A DNA stretch of 64,000 bases from Chionis minor (lineage: Eukaryota > Chordata > Aves > Charadriiformes > Chionididae): contig VZSF01003599.1 in assembly GCA_013398295.1 (NCBI GenBank), forward strand, positions 1-64,000. The letters are read 5' to 3'. The position numbers and the translations under genes were made by a program. The notes beneath the pieces are model-generated. The model was not told where the DNA came from. It saw nothing but the letters and a program-made list of their open reading frames with translations, and searched no databases. Positions 1-26,129 of this stretch are shown here, in pieces (position 1 is the first letter of the stretch; the number at the start of each line of letters is the position of its first letter).

Positions 1-60
1 GCCGCCGCCGCCGCCGCCGCGGGTGTGCGGGGCCGCTGCGCCGCTGCGCGGAGCTGTATG
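1..60. repeat. GCC trinucleotide run in GC-rich edge
   Basis: The window opens with six to seven GCC units followed by very GC-rich, CpG-containing DNA. It resembles the flank or 5' UTR of a CpG-island promoter whose gene would lie outside the window. No coding region can be assigned to it here. Confidence 0.5.
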
Positions 61-87
61 GGCCGCGCTGGGAGCGCCCATCAGCAA

Positions 88-159
88 GGGGATGTAGCTC
101 AGTGGTAGAGCGCATGCTTTGCATGTATGAGGCCCCGGGTTCAATCCCCGGCATCTCCA
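88..159 (+). tRNA. tRNA-Ala (anticodon UGC)
   Basis: This is a 72-nt cloverleaf with an acceptor stem of GGGGATG against CATCTCC plus the discriminator A. The D arm carries the A-box TAGCTCAGTGG, the anticodon loop TTTGCAT gives anticodon TGC, and the T arm carries the B-box GGTTCAATCCC. It has no intron and no encoded CCA, as expected for a eukaryotic gene. All stems pair, with a G-T wobble in the acceptor and anticodon stems. Together with the downstream T-run this looks like an intact RNA polymerase III gene reading alanine GCA codons, not a tRNA-derived SINE, because no SINE body follows. Confidence 0.95.
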
Positions 160-165
160 CTCAAA

Positions 166-173
166 TTTTTTTT
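166..173 (+). terminator. Pol III terminator of the tRNA gene
   Basis: Eight consecutive T residues begin 7 nt after the mature 3' end of the tRNA. This is the standard RNA polymerase III stop signal. Confidence 0.85.
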
Positions 174-1589
174 CTCTTCCCACTCCGCCGTGGAAGCAAG
201 GAAGGGCGTTTCCCCTTGTTTTGCTTGTTTTCTCTGGGTGGTTCCCGAAGGAGCCGTAAATTGGCGTTGTGTAATGTGTAAGCAGGCTCGTTATTTTCCC
301 TTCTGTCAGCACAGAGCAGGTCCCACACCGCTGCTCCGGCCCTGCTGCAGCGAGGAGCCCAGCGGGAGCTCCCAGCACCCCCCCACACGCCACAGCCCAG
401 CAGCGTTTGCAGTACAAACACCCCGCTACAACAGGCCCTTGGCCTTCTTGCTCGAAAATGGAAGTTGTTGTTTCACCAGCTTCACCAGCATCCGATGTTT
501 TTAATGCTCCCTCGTGTCCGGCCCTGCAGCCCCCGCGGCGCAGGCACCCACCAGCCCTCTCTGGGCTCGGGTCGCACCAGCTTCCTCCAGAACATGGAGG
601 AAAGAACCTCCTCAAATCACAGGATTACAAACAGCAAACTAACACAGCGAGCACAGGGTTTACCAAGGAGGAAAAAGGTGAAAGGCAAAAAGGTGAACTC
701 AAGCCATGCCTTTTGTTCTGGGACTATCCAAATTTCTTGCTGCAAAAGGAGCAGATGGCGTGGTTAAAACCTGCCCCCTTTCCTAAAACCTGCTGCATTC
801 CCAAAAACGCTCCAGCCCCTGAAATGCTGGCTGGCTCGGGAGCACCGGACCGTGCAGAATGGCACTGGTACCACGCAGCAGAGCAAGGGCTGCAGCAGAG
901 CCGAGTGCTTGCAGTGCTGAGCCAGGGACGGGGAGAGATTAAAACAAAATAAATACTGAAAGCCAGAGTAATGCATACCCTGAACTCACAGCAAATCCCT
1001 GGAGAAGTGGGAATAGAAATATTAGGACTGTACTGTGTCGCAGCTGATGTCTTCACAGAAAATGAAGCTGCGCTTTGGGTTTGGGACTAGCAGTGCTGTA
1101 ACAGAGCCCTGTTTTGGCTGCTGCTGAGCAGGACTCGGGCAGCGTCAAGGCTTCCTCTTTCCCCTTCCCCACTTCCCCCCGTGAGCAGGCACTGGGAGGG
1201 GGCACAGCCAGGACAGCTGACCCGAGCTGGCCCAAGGGACAGTCCCTGCCCCATAACATCACGCTCAGAAACTGGCTGTGCATCTTGTGATGCCTTTGCA
1301 TAATTGATTTGGGTTTTTTTTCCCCCTCTTTCCTTCACTAATAAAAGTATCTTTATCTCAACCCATGAGCTCTCTCGCTTCTGTGCTTCCTGTCCTCAGC
1401 CTCATCCAGCCGGGAAGCTTAGGGAGCACGCCAGCGGCCGCGTGCTGCTCAGCTGCCGGCCGGGGTCAGCTCGTCTCAAGGCCCCCTCAAGGTCCGCGTT
1501 CGCCTCCGCAGTCGCGCACGAGGAAGGGTCTACAAGGGTCTAAAACTCTGCGTGTTGCAGCATCCCACATGGAAAACATTTCTCCCATC
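174..1589. other. Intergenic DNA between tRNA and DHX37 3' end
   Basis: Moderately GC-rich DNA with several short chance reading frames on both strands. None of them resembles a known protein or is flanked by convincing splice sites. I see no repeat family here. Confidence 0.6.
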
Positions 1590-1889
1590 CAAACCAAGAA
1601 CTATACATATTTATTATAGTCCATACGACTAATATAGTCCAAAGAGAAACTTCAGTTAAAAAAACAAATCTGTAAAACACAATGGATAGAATTATCCATA
1701 CATTAATATTACAAAATACCAGCAAAACAGCTGGTAGGGCTTCTGAGAACGCAGAGAGCTTCCCGGAACACCAGAGTAACACCCAGTTTGCTTACAAAAA
1801 GCCATGGCTAACAGTTAGCAAGTCCATTTGTGTTATCTGATTTCCAAGGAAACTCAAGCTCTCAAAACATCTTGGAGAAAAGGAGTCCA
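1590..1889 (-). other. DHX37: DHX37 3' UTR
   Basis: This is the non-coding tail downstream of the DHX37 stop codon (1890-1892, minus strand), running to the AATAAA at 1610-1615. It is about 280-300 nt long. The exact cleavage site is inferred from the signal and not seen. Confidence 0.7.
1610..1615 (-). terminator. DHX37: Poly(A) signal AATAAA for DHX37
   Basis: The plus strand reads TTTATT, giving a canonical AATAAA about 275 nt past the stop codon on the minus strand. It is the first good signal downstream of the last exon. Confidence 0.7.
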
Positions 1890-17979
<16,090 letters not shown>

Positions 17980-18215
17980 CTGCAAGCATCGGTTTGGTTA
18001 TTCCCCGGTGCCAGGCGGATTATTTTCAGCATCCCGCTTAACAGCCTTGTCGCAAACCGCGCTAGATTTAGCCATTGTAAACAAATGCAACCCTCGTCCC
18101 CAGCCAAAAAAAAAAAATCCATCATCAGCGAGGGCCAAGGACCGCGAGGCCTGGACAACCCCACGCTTCCTGCGGTCCCGAGGGTCGCTGTCCTTGACTT
18201 ACGTAACGAGGCTAT

Positions 18216-18255
18216 GAAATTTGTGCCTTTTTATTGAAATTTGTGCCTCTTTATT
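18216..18255. repeat. 20-bp tandem duplication carrying AATAAA on the minus strand
   Basis: Two adjacent 20-bp copies (18216-18235 and 18236-18255) differ at one base (T to C). Each contains TTTATT, so the minus strand has two AATAAA hexamers 20 bp apart. They lie in presumed DHX37 intron 1. Confidence 0.85.
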
Positions 18256-18696
18256 GCCCTCCCATAGGTGAGGGGGCAGGGGGGCAGCCCAGGACACCAG
18301 GCACCCGGGGGTGACCCCGCGGCCACCTGCCTCTCCCAGGCAGAACCGGGCTTTAGTACTCAAAACCCCTATTAGTGAAGCCTGAATATTAAAAATAGCG
18401 TAATAAACGGGGTGGGTTGGGTTGTGGGGTTTTTTTTTAAATAACATTTGAGAACGCAAATGTTAAGCATAAAAATATCAGCGCAAAGATATTTTTAATA
18501 GTTGCTCTAATAAAGAACTGCTTAAAGGCAGTAATTGCTTTAAGAGCGTTATTAAAGCACGGCCGCTAAGATACTTGGAAATTAACGCTTCCCGGGGAAA
18601 CGTAATAAACCATCGCCAAGAGGCGACGGCCGCTGCGATCCCGGCCGCTCCGCGGTCACGGCAGCCCCACGGGCGANGGGGGGTGGGGGCGCGCGG

Positions 18697-18706
18697 TCTC
18701 GCGAGA
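18697..18706. promoter_or_regulatory. Palindromic TCTCGCGAGA core-promoter motif
   Basis: A perfect 10-bp palindrome, TCTCGCGAGA, within the CpG island. This motif is known from vertebrate TATA-less housekeeping promoters, where it is bound by ZBTB33/Kaiso and often drives bidirectional transcription. Its position supports a DHX37 start site within about 100 bp. Confidence 0.8.
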
Positions 18707-18841
18707 AAGGGGCGGGGCGCGCGCAGGCGCGGCTCGGGGGCGGAGCCTCCAGGGGCGGGGCGGGGCCACGCCCACCCCGAGCGCGGGAAAGGGCGGCGGC
18801 GCGGGGCCGCCCCATAACGGCAGCGCATCGGCGAGCCGCTG

Positions 18842-18887
18842 NNNNNNNNNNNNNNNNNNNNNNNNNNNNNNNNNNNNNNNNNNNNNN
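18842..18887. other. Assembly gap (46 N)
   Basis: A run of 46 Ns within the GC-rich promoter island. Its true length is unknown, and it is the most likely hiding place of DHX37 exon 1. Single ambiguous bases also occur at 18677, 20428 and 25417. Confidence 0.99.
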
Positions 18888-18903
18888 GTCGCCCCCAGCG
18901 TGA

Positions 18904-18921
18904 CCGCTGTCGCGACAGCGG
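18904..18921. promoter_or_regulatory. 18-bp perfect palindrome with TCGCGA core
   Basis: The sequence CCGCTGTCGCGACAGCGG equals its own reverse complement. It lies 17 bp from the assembly gap. The central TCGCGA resembles the Kaiso-type motif, but the arms do not. It may be a symmetrical binding site or a hairpin that hindered sequencing. Confidence 0.7.
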
Positions 18922-19809
18922 GTGCGGTCCCCGATACTGCTCCACACATCCCCAGCCGCGATAAATACACCCGGGGGGGGACGAGATGGACAGAGAGGGG
19001 AATAAATAAAGGCAGGTGCAGCTCTGTAAAAAATAAGTCTGATATATTTGTGCCTACTTAACGCTAGTATCAGTAGCATGGTAACGTTTCCCGATGGATC
19101 GTGGGTGAAAAGCGTACACACGTCGTCTCGGCACAGCGAGCACGTTTTCACATAAACACCGTCGTACAATCTCCAACACTACAACCTCGCAGCCCGAATC
19201 GCGACCGCCAGTGCCGCCGCCGAGCGCTGCCGCAGCAAATACCGGTCCCCAGATAAAGGAAAAGAGCAGTCTCTACACGTGCTGTCATCACAGCTCCACG
19301 GGATTATCCAAAAGTTTAAGATACATGCGGATACAATAAAACCTTTTATTTTCCAACCCAGACAAAGAGAACTTATGGTCATTTACGTCATTAGCTGCCA
19401 AATACGGATCAGTACGTGAGGCAAATCACACTGAAAAACTTCTACACCATCAAAGAGCGAAGATTGACACTGGGCTATTTTCCACACTAACGATGCAACA
19501 AGTCTTTAAAAGCAAATCACAATTTGAAGGACACGCTACTAAGTACAGCACTGAATTACACCAGATTTTATACATCGCACTCTTGACACCCAATACCACT
19601 TTTAAAAGCATTACGTCCCGAACACGACAGATGGGTTAGCTATAGGCGAGGCGTCTACTTTCAAAGAAATTACTGCCCATGTTAGTTTTGCAAAAAACGT
19701 GAATGTATTGAAAATACTACAGTAGTTTCCAATATCAGTTCTTAAAGTATGAAGTTTAAAAACACTGAAGACCCTACCGGGGTTTCTGATACCGCACAGC
19801 CTGAAGCCC

Positions 19810-20115
19810 ATCCGAAACGGTTACGTCAGCCGGTTATGTGGGGTGACGTTCTCCGACGGTGCCGCTGCGGGCGGGAAGGTCGGTCACTCGGCACCGCTCC
19901 GTCCCAGCGGCCGCGGGAGGGGAGGCCAGGCAGGGAGTGTCACCCCTGCCGCATCGCCAGCAGCTTGCGCCGGCTCCGACGCCGAGGGAAGCGGCTGGTA
20001 GAGGAGCGCAGAGCCGCTGCCGCCCACCTCCGAGGGAGCCGAAGCGGTTTGAGCGACGGGCTCGGAGCGGCCGGATCTGGGGTTTGGTCCCATTTCTGCC
20101 ACCCACTCGGGTGAG
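19810..20115 (+). promoter_or_regulatory. Orphan CpG island with CRE-like sites and a plus-strand splice donor
   Basis: This 300-bp island is flanked by AT-rich DNA. At its left edge are two CRE/ATF-like sites, TTACGTCA (19821-19828) and TGACGTT (19844-19850). At its right edge is a strong plus-strand donor, CTCGG|GTGAGT (intron would start at 20111). This arrangement fits a first exon of about 19.88-20.11 kb transcribed on the plus strand. No conserved protein is encoded, so a non-coding transcript is the simplest reading (inference). Confidence 0.45.
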
Positions 20116-20410
20116 TCTGTCACATCCCGCGCCGGGGTTTACTGGCGGGTGACAAGGTGATACCTGCACGTCTCTGCGAACTCATGCGAGATGCTCCTGG
20201 CGACGGCAACAGAAAAGCAGTGCAACCACTGGAACCAGGGCTAAAAAACAGCAAAAACCTCCATGGGGGAACTACATGACTCGGTAGGGAAAAATATTTG
20301 TAAAAGGTATTTACAAAAGTTGAAAGAGATTAAATGCAATACCACATTCATGTCCCAAAAGCGCTTTCACTACAGTGCATGTTTAAAAATACAGAGCATT
20401 TTTAAAGTGT

Positions 20411-20428
20411 GAATATATATATATATAN
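20411..20428. repeat. Short (TA)n microsatellite
   Basis: About eight TA units interrupted at the right end by one ambiguous base (20428), which suggests length polymorphism or a sequencing problem. Confidence 0.8.
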
Positions 20429-23058
20429 AATTTGACTAATGTGAAAACTGAGCGCTGGGAAAAATACTGATTAAAAATATCCAGTTTTAAATATACTGCT
20501 TTTCACACAACATTTTGCTATACATGGGATGCAAGTAAATACAAAAATACTTTTTTTTCAAGCAGCAGGATGATCAAAATTAAGAGTATTAATACAGGAG
20601 GGCTGATTTTACAAACCTAAGATAAATGATTAGAGCGAGACCGGGAGAAACTACAATCCAAATTAACTTTTATATAGTATTTTAAAAGAAATCTTTATCA
20701 TAGACAACTCTCGATATATCAATGATTCAGTATTTTTAACTTCAATGTTAAATATGGATTACATAAAATACAATCTATGCAAAACTGACTCATGCACATA
20801 GTCCTACGGGAGCCGATGGAGCCGCTTACACGAGCGAGGTTTGCAGGCTTTGGTCCTCAGGCCTCAAATTTAGCAAATCACATAAAGACCTGACAAGCTT
20901 TGCTAATCAGTTCCTAATTCCCAGGTTGGTGTTTTAGCCCAGTCCTCTGTGCACAACAGTAGGGAAAATGGAGTTTTACAGGGAAGCCTGCAATACTATG
21001 GAAAATGAGCTGTAAAAAGGAATATACAGCAATTTACATTTTCAGCTCTGCAAAGCAGACTATTTGTTGCCATAGCACTTATCTGTTCACGGGAAAGATT
21101 TTAACTTATGAAAAGCAGCTACTTTGCAACTCGAAATATGTATTTCTCGAAAAATGGGCCGCGGGGGGGAGGGCGGGATTTACAGGTGACATAAAAAATT
21201 AAAATGGATTACAACAGTGCCAGCTGCATACAAACTTCAACCATGTTGAACTTAAGTGATCACAGTCTGGAGTAAAGGCCATTAACATGGAGTTTAGAAG
21301 AATCCCTCATGTCAATGTCACATACAGACCAAAAGAGGTTAGGCAAGTAACACACGTTTTAAGAAGAGTATTAAAATTCAGCATAAAGAGAAAAACAAAC
21401 TCGCCCCGCAGTTACATTCAAGTTAGGCGGCAGCGCACCCAACAAAAACTCTACCCAAGGACACCAGAAGCCAAAGAGCAAGCGCCGGGCTGTGCTCCGC
21501 TGCCCCAGCCTGGCCCCCTGGAGCCGGCACTTGCGGGCAAAGCAGCAACTCGTGCATCGTCACCTACTCGTATTTGTTCCCCTTCCTTTTTAGCCAGTCC
21601 CTATCACACACCGATTTTTGTTCCCATTTTTGTTTGTGTTTTTTTTTCTTTTTTTTTTTCTTTACTTGTTTGTTTAGACATTATGGACTATGTAGTTCTT
21701 CAGCTGTGGTCCGTTTTGCCTCTGGCGGTGTCGACACTGTACTCATCACTGTGGTTTAGATGCTTCCCCTCCCTCCCCCCTTTCATGCCCTCGGATGCTC
21801 TGGGTTACCAAGTGACACCACTCGTCGGACCTTCTTCCCTGAGGTTCCCTTTGCTTCAATGCATTTCAGCAAACCTTACAAAGCCAGTGACAGTCTACCA
21901 AGCCACTTAATTCTAAGGTTACAAATATACAAACTCCTTCAAAGTAAAATTGCTTCAAAGCTCCTACATGACTTTGAAATACAACCGTCCAATAAACCCC
22001 TCTCGTAAGGTGACTCACTTTCCCCCCAAACCCAATATAGTGAGGACACAGGCTTCAAGCAAAAAGCTCCTATAAAACTATTACAATTTTAGAAAAAAAT
22101 CCAGATCTTCCTGAAGGTAATTTATTGCCGCTTATTGGTCCTGAGAAAGCTTTAAGCAACAATACATTTGCAAGTGTTTTAACTGCTGCCTCTTGCGAGA
22201 AAGTACGTGGGTCCTGAGATTAAAAACTGTGTTTCATTCTATGCGCTTAAGCTGAGAAAATGCTCAACTGCGAATATCAAATATGAATTACAATTTGCCA
22301 CGCTACATCTCTTCCTTTTGTGCCAATTTGTCAAAACAGATTTCCTTTCAGACACCCAACTAAAGTTCTCGAGATGAAATGCAATGAAATAATGCCACAC
22401 GTGCACTTCTCAATTCCTCAAATTGGACTGGCATTTAAGGACTTCAAATTCATGAAATCTTCCTTCTCCCTTATTCCCCACCTCCCATTAAAAGCTATGG
22501 TGAGAATTTTTTGGCCTGGATACCAGAAAATTCCTCATCTGATACTCTATGAAAGGCAACTTCAAGGCAATGAAAAAAGCCAACAATAAAACAAAACATT
22601 TGCAACTTGGAAAAAAAAAATGTGGACCCACAGCAGTTACTTCTCAATGGAAGTGTTTGGTAGCTTGAGATTATTTTTTTTTTCTTTTAAACTTTTTAAA
22701 TGTCAAATTTGCATATGTTTAGCTCAATTTCAATATCTGAAAGACTACTCAATTTGCTTTTATAAAAACTTTACAAAAGATGTTTTTAAATGCTTGTAAA
22801 AGTAAGCGTTTATCTACTGAGAAAATTCTAGTACTGGATAAAACTCTCTGAATATACAGCTGAATTTTTAAATGTTTCTTTTTTTCCTACAAGTATAATG
22901 GCTGAGTGTATAATCTAGATAAATTAGTCTTACACATGATGAAAAGTTATAACTTTGCACACTTTTTACCATGTGACGTTTTGTTGCTTTGTAACTTCGA
23001 ATGAGACAGTGCTTAGGAATTCTCTAGAGCTGGTGTACAGTGGTCTGTCGGGGCTGGC

Positions 23059-25371
23059 TCATTGGTCACTGCCCCGGTCCAGGTTCTCGATCACCCTCGA
23101 AAGACGTATGTTCAGAAGCCTGATCTGGCTGTCGAGGTGGTCCATCTTCTCCTCCAGGCTGCTGTTGCTGTTTCTTCTCCAGTAAAATCCAACCGGCCCT
23201 GTCATGAAGTAGACGGCTACAACAAAGCAGAGAGGCAGGACCGCGTGTTCTGGGTCACCTTCATACTTCTGGAGGATGTAGATGCACGAGAGAGTGAAAA
23301 GGGCGACCCTCGCAATCCAGAAAAAGCGACCAAACAGCATGTGCAGGAGATAGAAGAAGAATCCAAGGAAAAGAGATAAAAACCAGTAGGCGAGTAAAAT
23401 GGCACCGATCAGCAGAAGAGCACGGGTCGGGTTGTTGGCAACTGCTGCTGGGCTGAAATAATGAGTCAAGTTGGAGGCTGAAAAACAAAGGAAAAATTAC
23501 AGAATATTAATGAGCGCAGGCCAAACTGATAAGGGTAAAAATGCAAGCGCAGCTTCAAGGGTCATGCAGTGGGGTCATGACTGCATTTTCTAAAATAAGG
23601 GGTAAAGCTTGTTCATCCACTTCTGGATGGACCTTTTTCCTATTAATGGCTCAGCTCCAGCAATGCAATCGCATTAATTCCTTCAAAGTAGAGGTGCTAA
23701 AGGTTCTTCAAAGACAAACGACTGTAGGGCCTAAGGTCGAAGTTCATACTGAGGCTTAATATCCTTGTTTGTAAAAGCTATATTCTAAAGGCACCTCAAT
23801 TGCACGTTTCCTTCTTCTAGTCCTCCTTTACTTCCCTGCACTGTTCCTGGCCATGCGCATCCATTTAACGATGATACCACAAAACCAGCCTTGAGTCGTA
23901 ATGCGTTCTACAGACATCCTACAGGATACACGCACAGAAACGGAATGGCTGGTTTTAGTCCTCTTGTTTGAAGGTACCAATAGCAAAACCAAAGCCGTGT
24001 GAAGCAGGTAGAGATACCACTGATGGATGTTTAATGCAGCATGATAAAATGTAATTATTTTCCCCACTCGGCCTATGCTTGTAAACATGGATACAGGCTG
24101 ACATAGTTCAAGAGTTAACAGGCATCACACTTACCATCAATTCCAAGAACATCTAACAAATCAGTCCATATCCTCCAGAACGTGTCCATTAATATATCCA
24201 CCCCATTCACAAACCTTTCTGTCAACCTCGAGAAAAACTGAGAAATAAAATTGAAAATTAAAAGAAAAATAATCCTCCATTCCTTAAAGACACTTTGAGA
24301 CTGACTAGTCACGAGCTGAATACATGAGACAAGAATTGCTGGCTATTTTGAAGTCCTCAAGGGGGAAAAAATACAACTCTAAGTGCTTTTTAACTCTGCG
24401 AATCATAGATTTACGTATTACAACAGTCCTTATTATAAGGCATTTTGGCATGTAAATGTATACTGTTGACAGGATTGAAAAACGCACTTTATTAGCTTTA
24501 CCATCGCCCTGAAGTTAAAAGAAGACGCTGTTACCAGCAACAGACATCGGTAAAGCAAACCAGGGAATGGGGTTTATCGCCCAGCTGAGAGGTGTCCCCA
24601 GCGTCACCCCCAAACGTCTCGCACGCATCCACAGGCCAATTTAAGAGTATTATTTCTTCCTGCCGGCTGAGGAAGGAAGGGGCAGAGGAGCGTGTAGGTC
24701 CGTCTGCCCTCACTGCTGGTCCCCTGTAGCCGCGCAGACAGAGGATGCTCCGCTGATGCCGGCCCCACGGTTCACCCGGAGGGCTCCTCGCCGCCAGCGG
24801 GCCCCCCCACCCGAAATAACCTTTATTTAGAGATTTCTTTCATCAATATATATTGTTTGGGGAGGGGGGATGAGGGGAGGGAGTGCTGGCGTTTGCTCCA
24901 CGGCAAACCTCGCCTCTTGTCTTCATCCCCACGGCAACGCTCCCGCCGCCTCCCCCCCCCACCAAGCCGGGCTGGCACAACCAGGCGAGGCCGCGGCTGC
25001 AGCGCCGAGCACCGCGCTGCGGATGGAGGCGGAAAGCTGGAGGGGGGGGGAACAACACCGGGACCGGGATGGACCCTCCCGCGGGGCTCTGCCTTACCCA
25101 AGCGGGAAAACGGGGTCGCAGGGAGAGGAAGAGGAGGGATGGGGGAACGCGGCCGGCGCCTCACCTTCTGCAGGGCCCGCACGTTGTCCTCGCCGAAGAG
25201 GCCGCTGACGCCCTGGTAGAGGCCGCTGGCCGCCCGCCGGAGGCTGTTTTGTTTCTCGGCCCCGCGGCTCCGCGCCGCCCAAGCGCCGGGTCCCGCCGTG
25301 CCGCCCAGCAGCAACGCGAGGAGCAGCAGAACCAGCACCGGCGCCCGCACCGGCAGCCGCCCCGCCGCCAT
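23059..25371 (-). CDS. BRI3BP: BRI3BP, BRI3-binding protein (3 coding exons, complete)
   Basis: Orthologue of human BRI3BP (251 aa, from memory), a multi-pass membrane protein that interacts with BRI3 and has been linked to mitochondria/ER and apoptosis sensitivity. Minus-strand coding exons: 25371-25165, 24237-24135, 23477-23059, all with GT-AG introns and matching phases, giving 242 residues. The ATG at 25371-25369 is chosen because it is followed directly by a signal peptide and no in-frame ATG lies just upstream. Residues 1-32 form a signal peptide with a leucine-rich core. GLFGEDNVRALQK (about 57-69) and RLTERFVNGVDI are family signatures. Membrane segments lie at about 123-149, 152-172 and 182-203 (AVYFMTGPVGFYW). 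Residues about 209-238 form a heptad-like C-terminal coiled coil. No damage was seen. Confidence 0.95.
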
Positions 25372-25600
25372 GGCCGCCCGCCACAAGGCAGCGACCGCCG
25401 CGATGGCGCCGCCTGGNGGCCCGCGCGCGGGGCCCCCGGGGCACTTGCGGGGGGGGGGGGGGGACGCGATGCGGGGGGGCGGTGCACTCGAAGAGTCCCC
25501 CCCCCAAATAAAGCACAGAGTTTAGTTGAAATCATAAAATAATAACTCAGCCTCACCCTGGCCGAAAGGTCTTCCCACACCCCATGAGCGCTCCCCGCCT
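25372..25600 (-). promoter_or_regulatory. BRI3BP: BRI3BP promoter CpG region with long G run
   Basis: GC-rich DNA immediately upstream of the BRI3BP start codon. It contains a 15-G homopolymer (about 25449-25463) and further G7-G9 runs on either strand, which could form G-quadruplexes. There is one N at 25417 and no clear TATA box. The transcription start site cannot be fixed. Confidence 0.6.
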
Positions 25601-26129
25601 GGGAAGGGGAATTTGGGAGGGCAAACCCCAGGAAAGCCGGTTGCTGAGATATAAACAGATTCGTAAGGTTAGATAAAGGCCATTAATAATGCTAAAGAGC
25701 CAGCGTTGATCCCGATAGCCATGTAAAACATGCAAGGATCACGCTCGGCCAGTTCTATCCGTAGGAAGCCCTGCGCTCCCGGCAGGAGACACGGACACCG
25801 TGGCTTCGGGAGGAAAGGAAGGGCCTGGGACGCTGGGGCAAGGAGCTCTCAGGATGGCTCCCATCATAGAAGTGCGAACTTCCCGGCAAACTTCCTAATT
25901 TCTATCAAATGTGCTGTTCGTGGTATGAAATAACCCTGTTGGCAGCTGGGGTCAAGGGCCCGGGTCTCGCTCTCCTTGTCCCTGCACCTGGTGAGCTCGG
26001 ACAGACGGAGACCTTGAAACCCGCACACCACGGCTGGCTACAAAGGCAATATTTTCACAAATTCAGACACCAGTCTTCTAAAAATGCAGGTTTGCCAGGC
26101 AGTAGAAAAGAATTTAGTCCTGTATTTTT
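25601..26129. other. Intergenic DNA, nothing recognised
   Basis: Unique-looking sequence between the BRI3BP promoter and the first CR1. No gene, repeat family or clear regulatory motif was seen. Confidence 0.5.

Larger units (their letters stand above)
18560..18960 (-). promoter_or_regulatory. DHX37: CpG island, probable DHX37 promoter and missing exon 1
   Basis: A very GC- and CpG-rich block directly upstream of DHX37 exon 2, with several GC boxes (GGGGCGGGG-type) and no TATA box. It is interrupted by a single N (18677) and a 46-N gap. This is where the DHX37 transcription start and first coding exon should be. I could not find a reading frame resembling the human N-terminus (MGKLRRR) in any of the visible sequence. 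Confidence 0.7.
19340..23058 (-). other. BRI3BP: Probable long BRI3BP 3' UTR
   Basis: About 3.7 kb downstream of the BRI3BP stop codon, AT-rich over 20.2-23.0 kb and without any recognisable gene or repeat. Minus-strand AATAAA signals occur at 22121-22126 and at 19345-19350. The first would give a UTR of about 0.95 kb and the second one of about 3.7 kb. The true end cannot be decided from sequence. A CpG island at 19.81-20.11 kb within this stretch is unusual for a UTR. Confidence 0.5.

Noticed and set aside
407..952. 181-codon plus-strand open frame downstream of the tRNA
   Set aside because: Low-complexity Pro/Ser/Lys composition in GC-rich DNA, with overlapping frames on both strands. No homology recognised.
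18582..19169. Minus-strand frames across the N gap, including one starting MGRPRAA, considered as DHX37 exon 1
   Set aside because: Similarity to the human MGKLRRR start ends after three residues, and the frame continues as promoter GC sequence and through Ns.
21287..21910. 207-codon plus-strand open frame opposite the BRI3BP UTR
   Set aside because: The frame runs through homopolymeric T tracts encoded as Phe and has no recognisable domain. Treated as chance.
25372..25386. Upstream start for BRI3BP five codons earlier
   Set aside because: That codon is TTG, not ATG. The ATG at 25371-25369 directly precedes the signal peptide.
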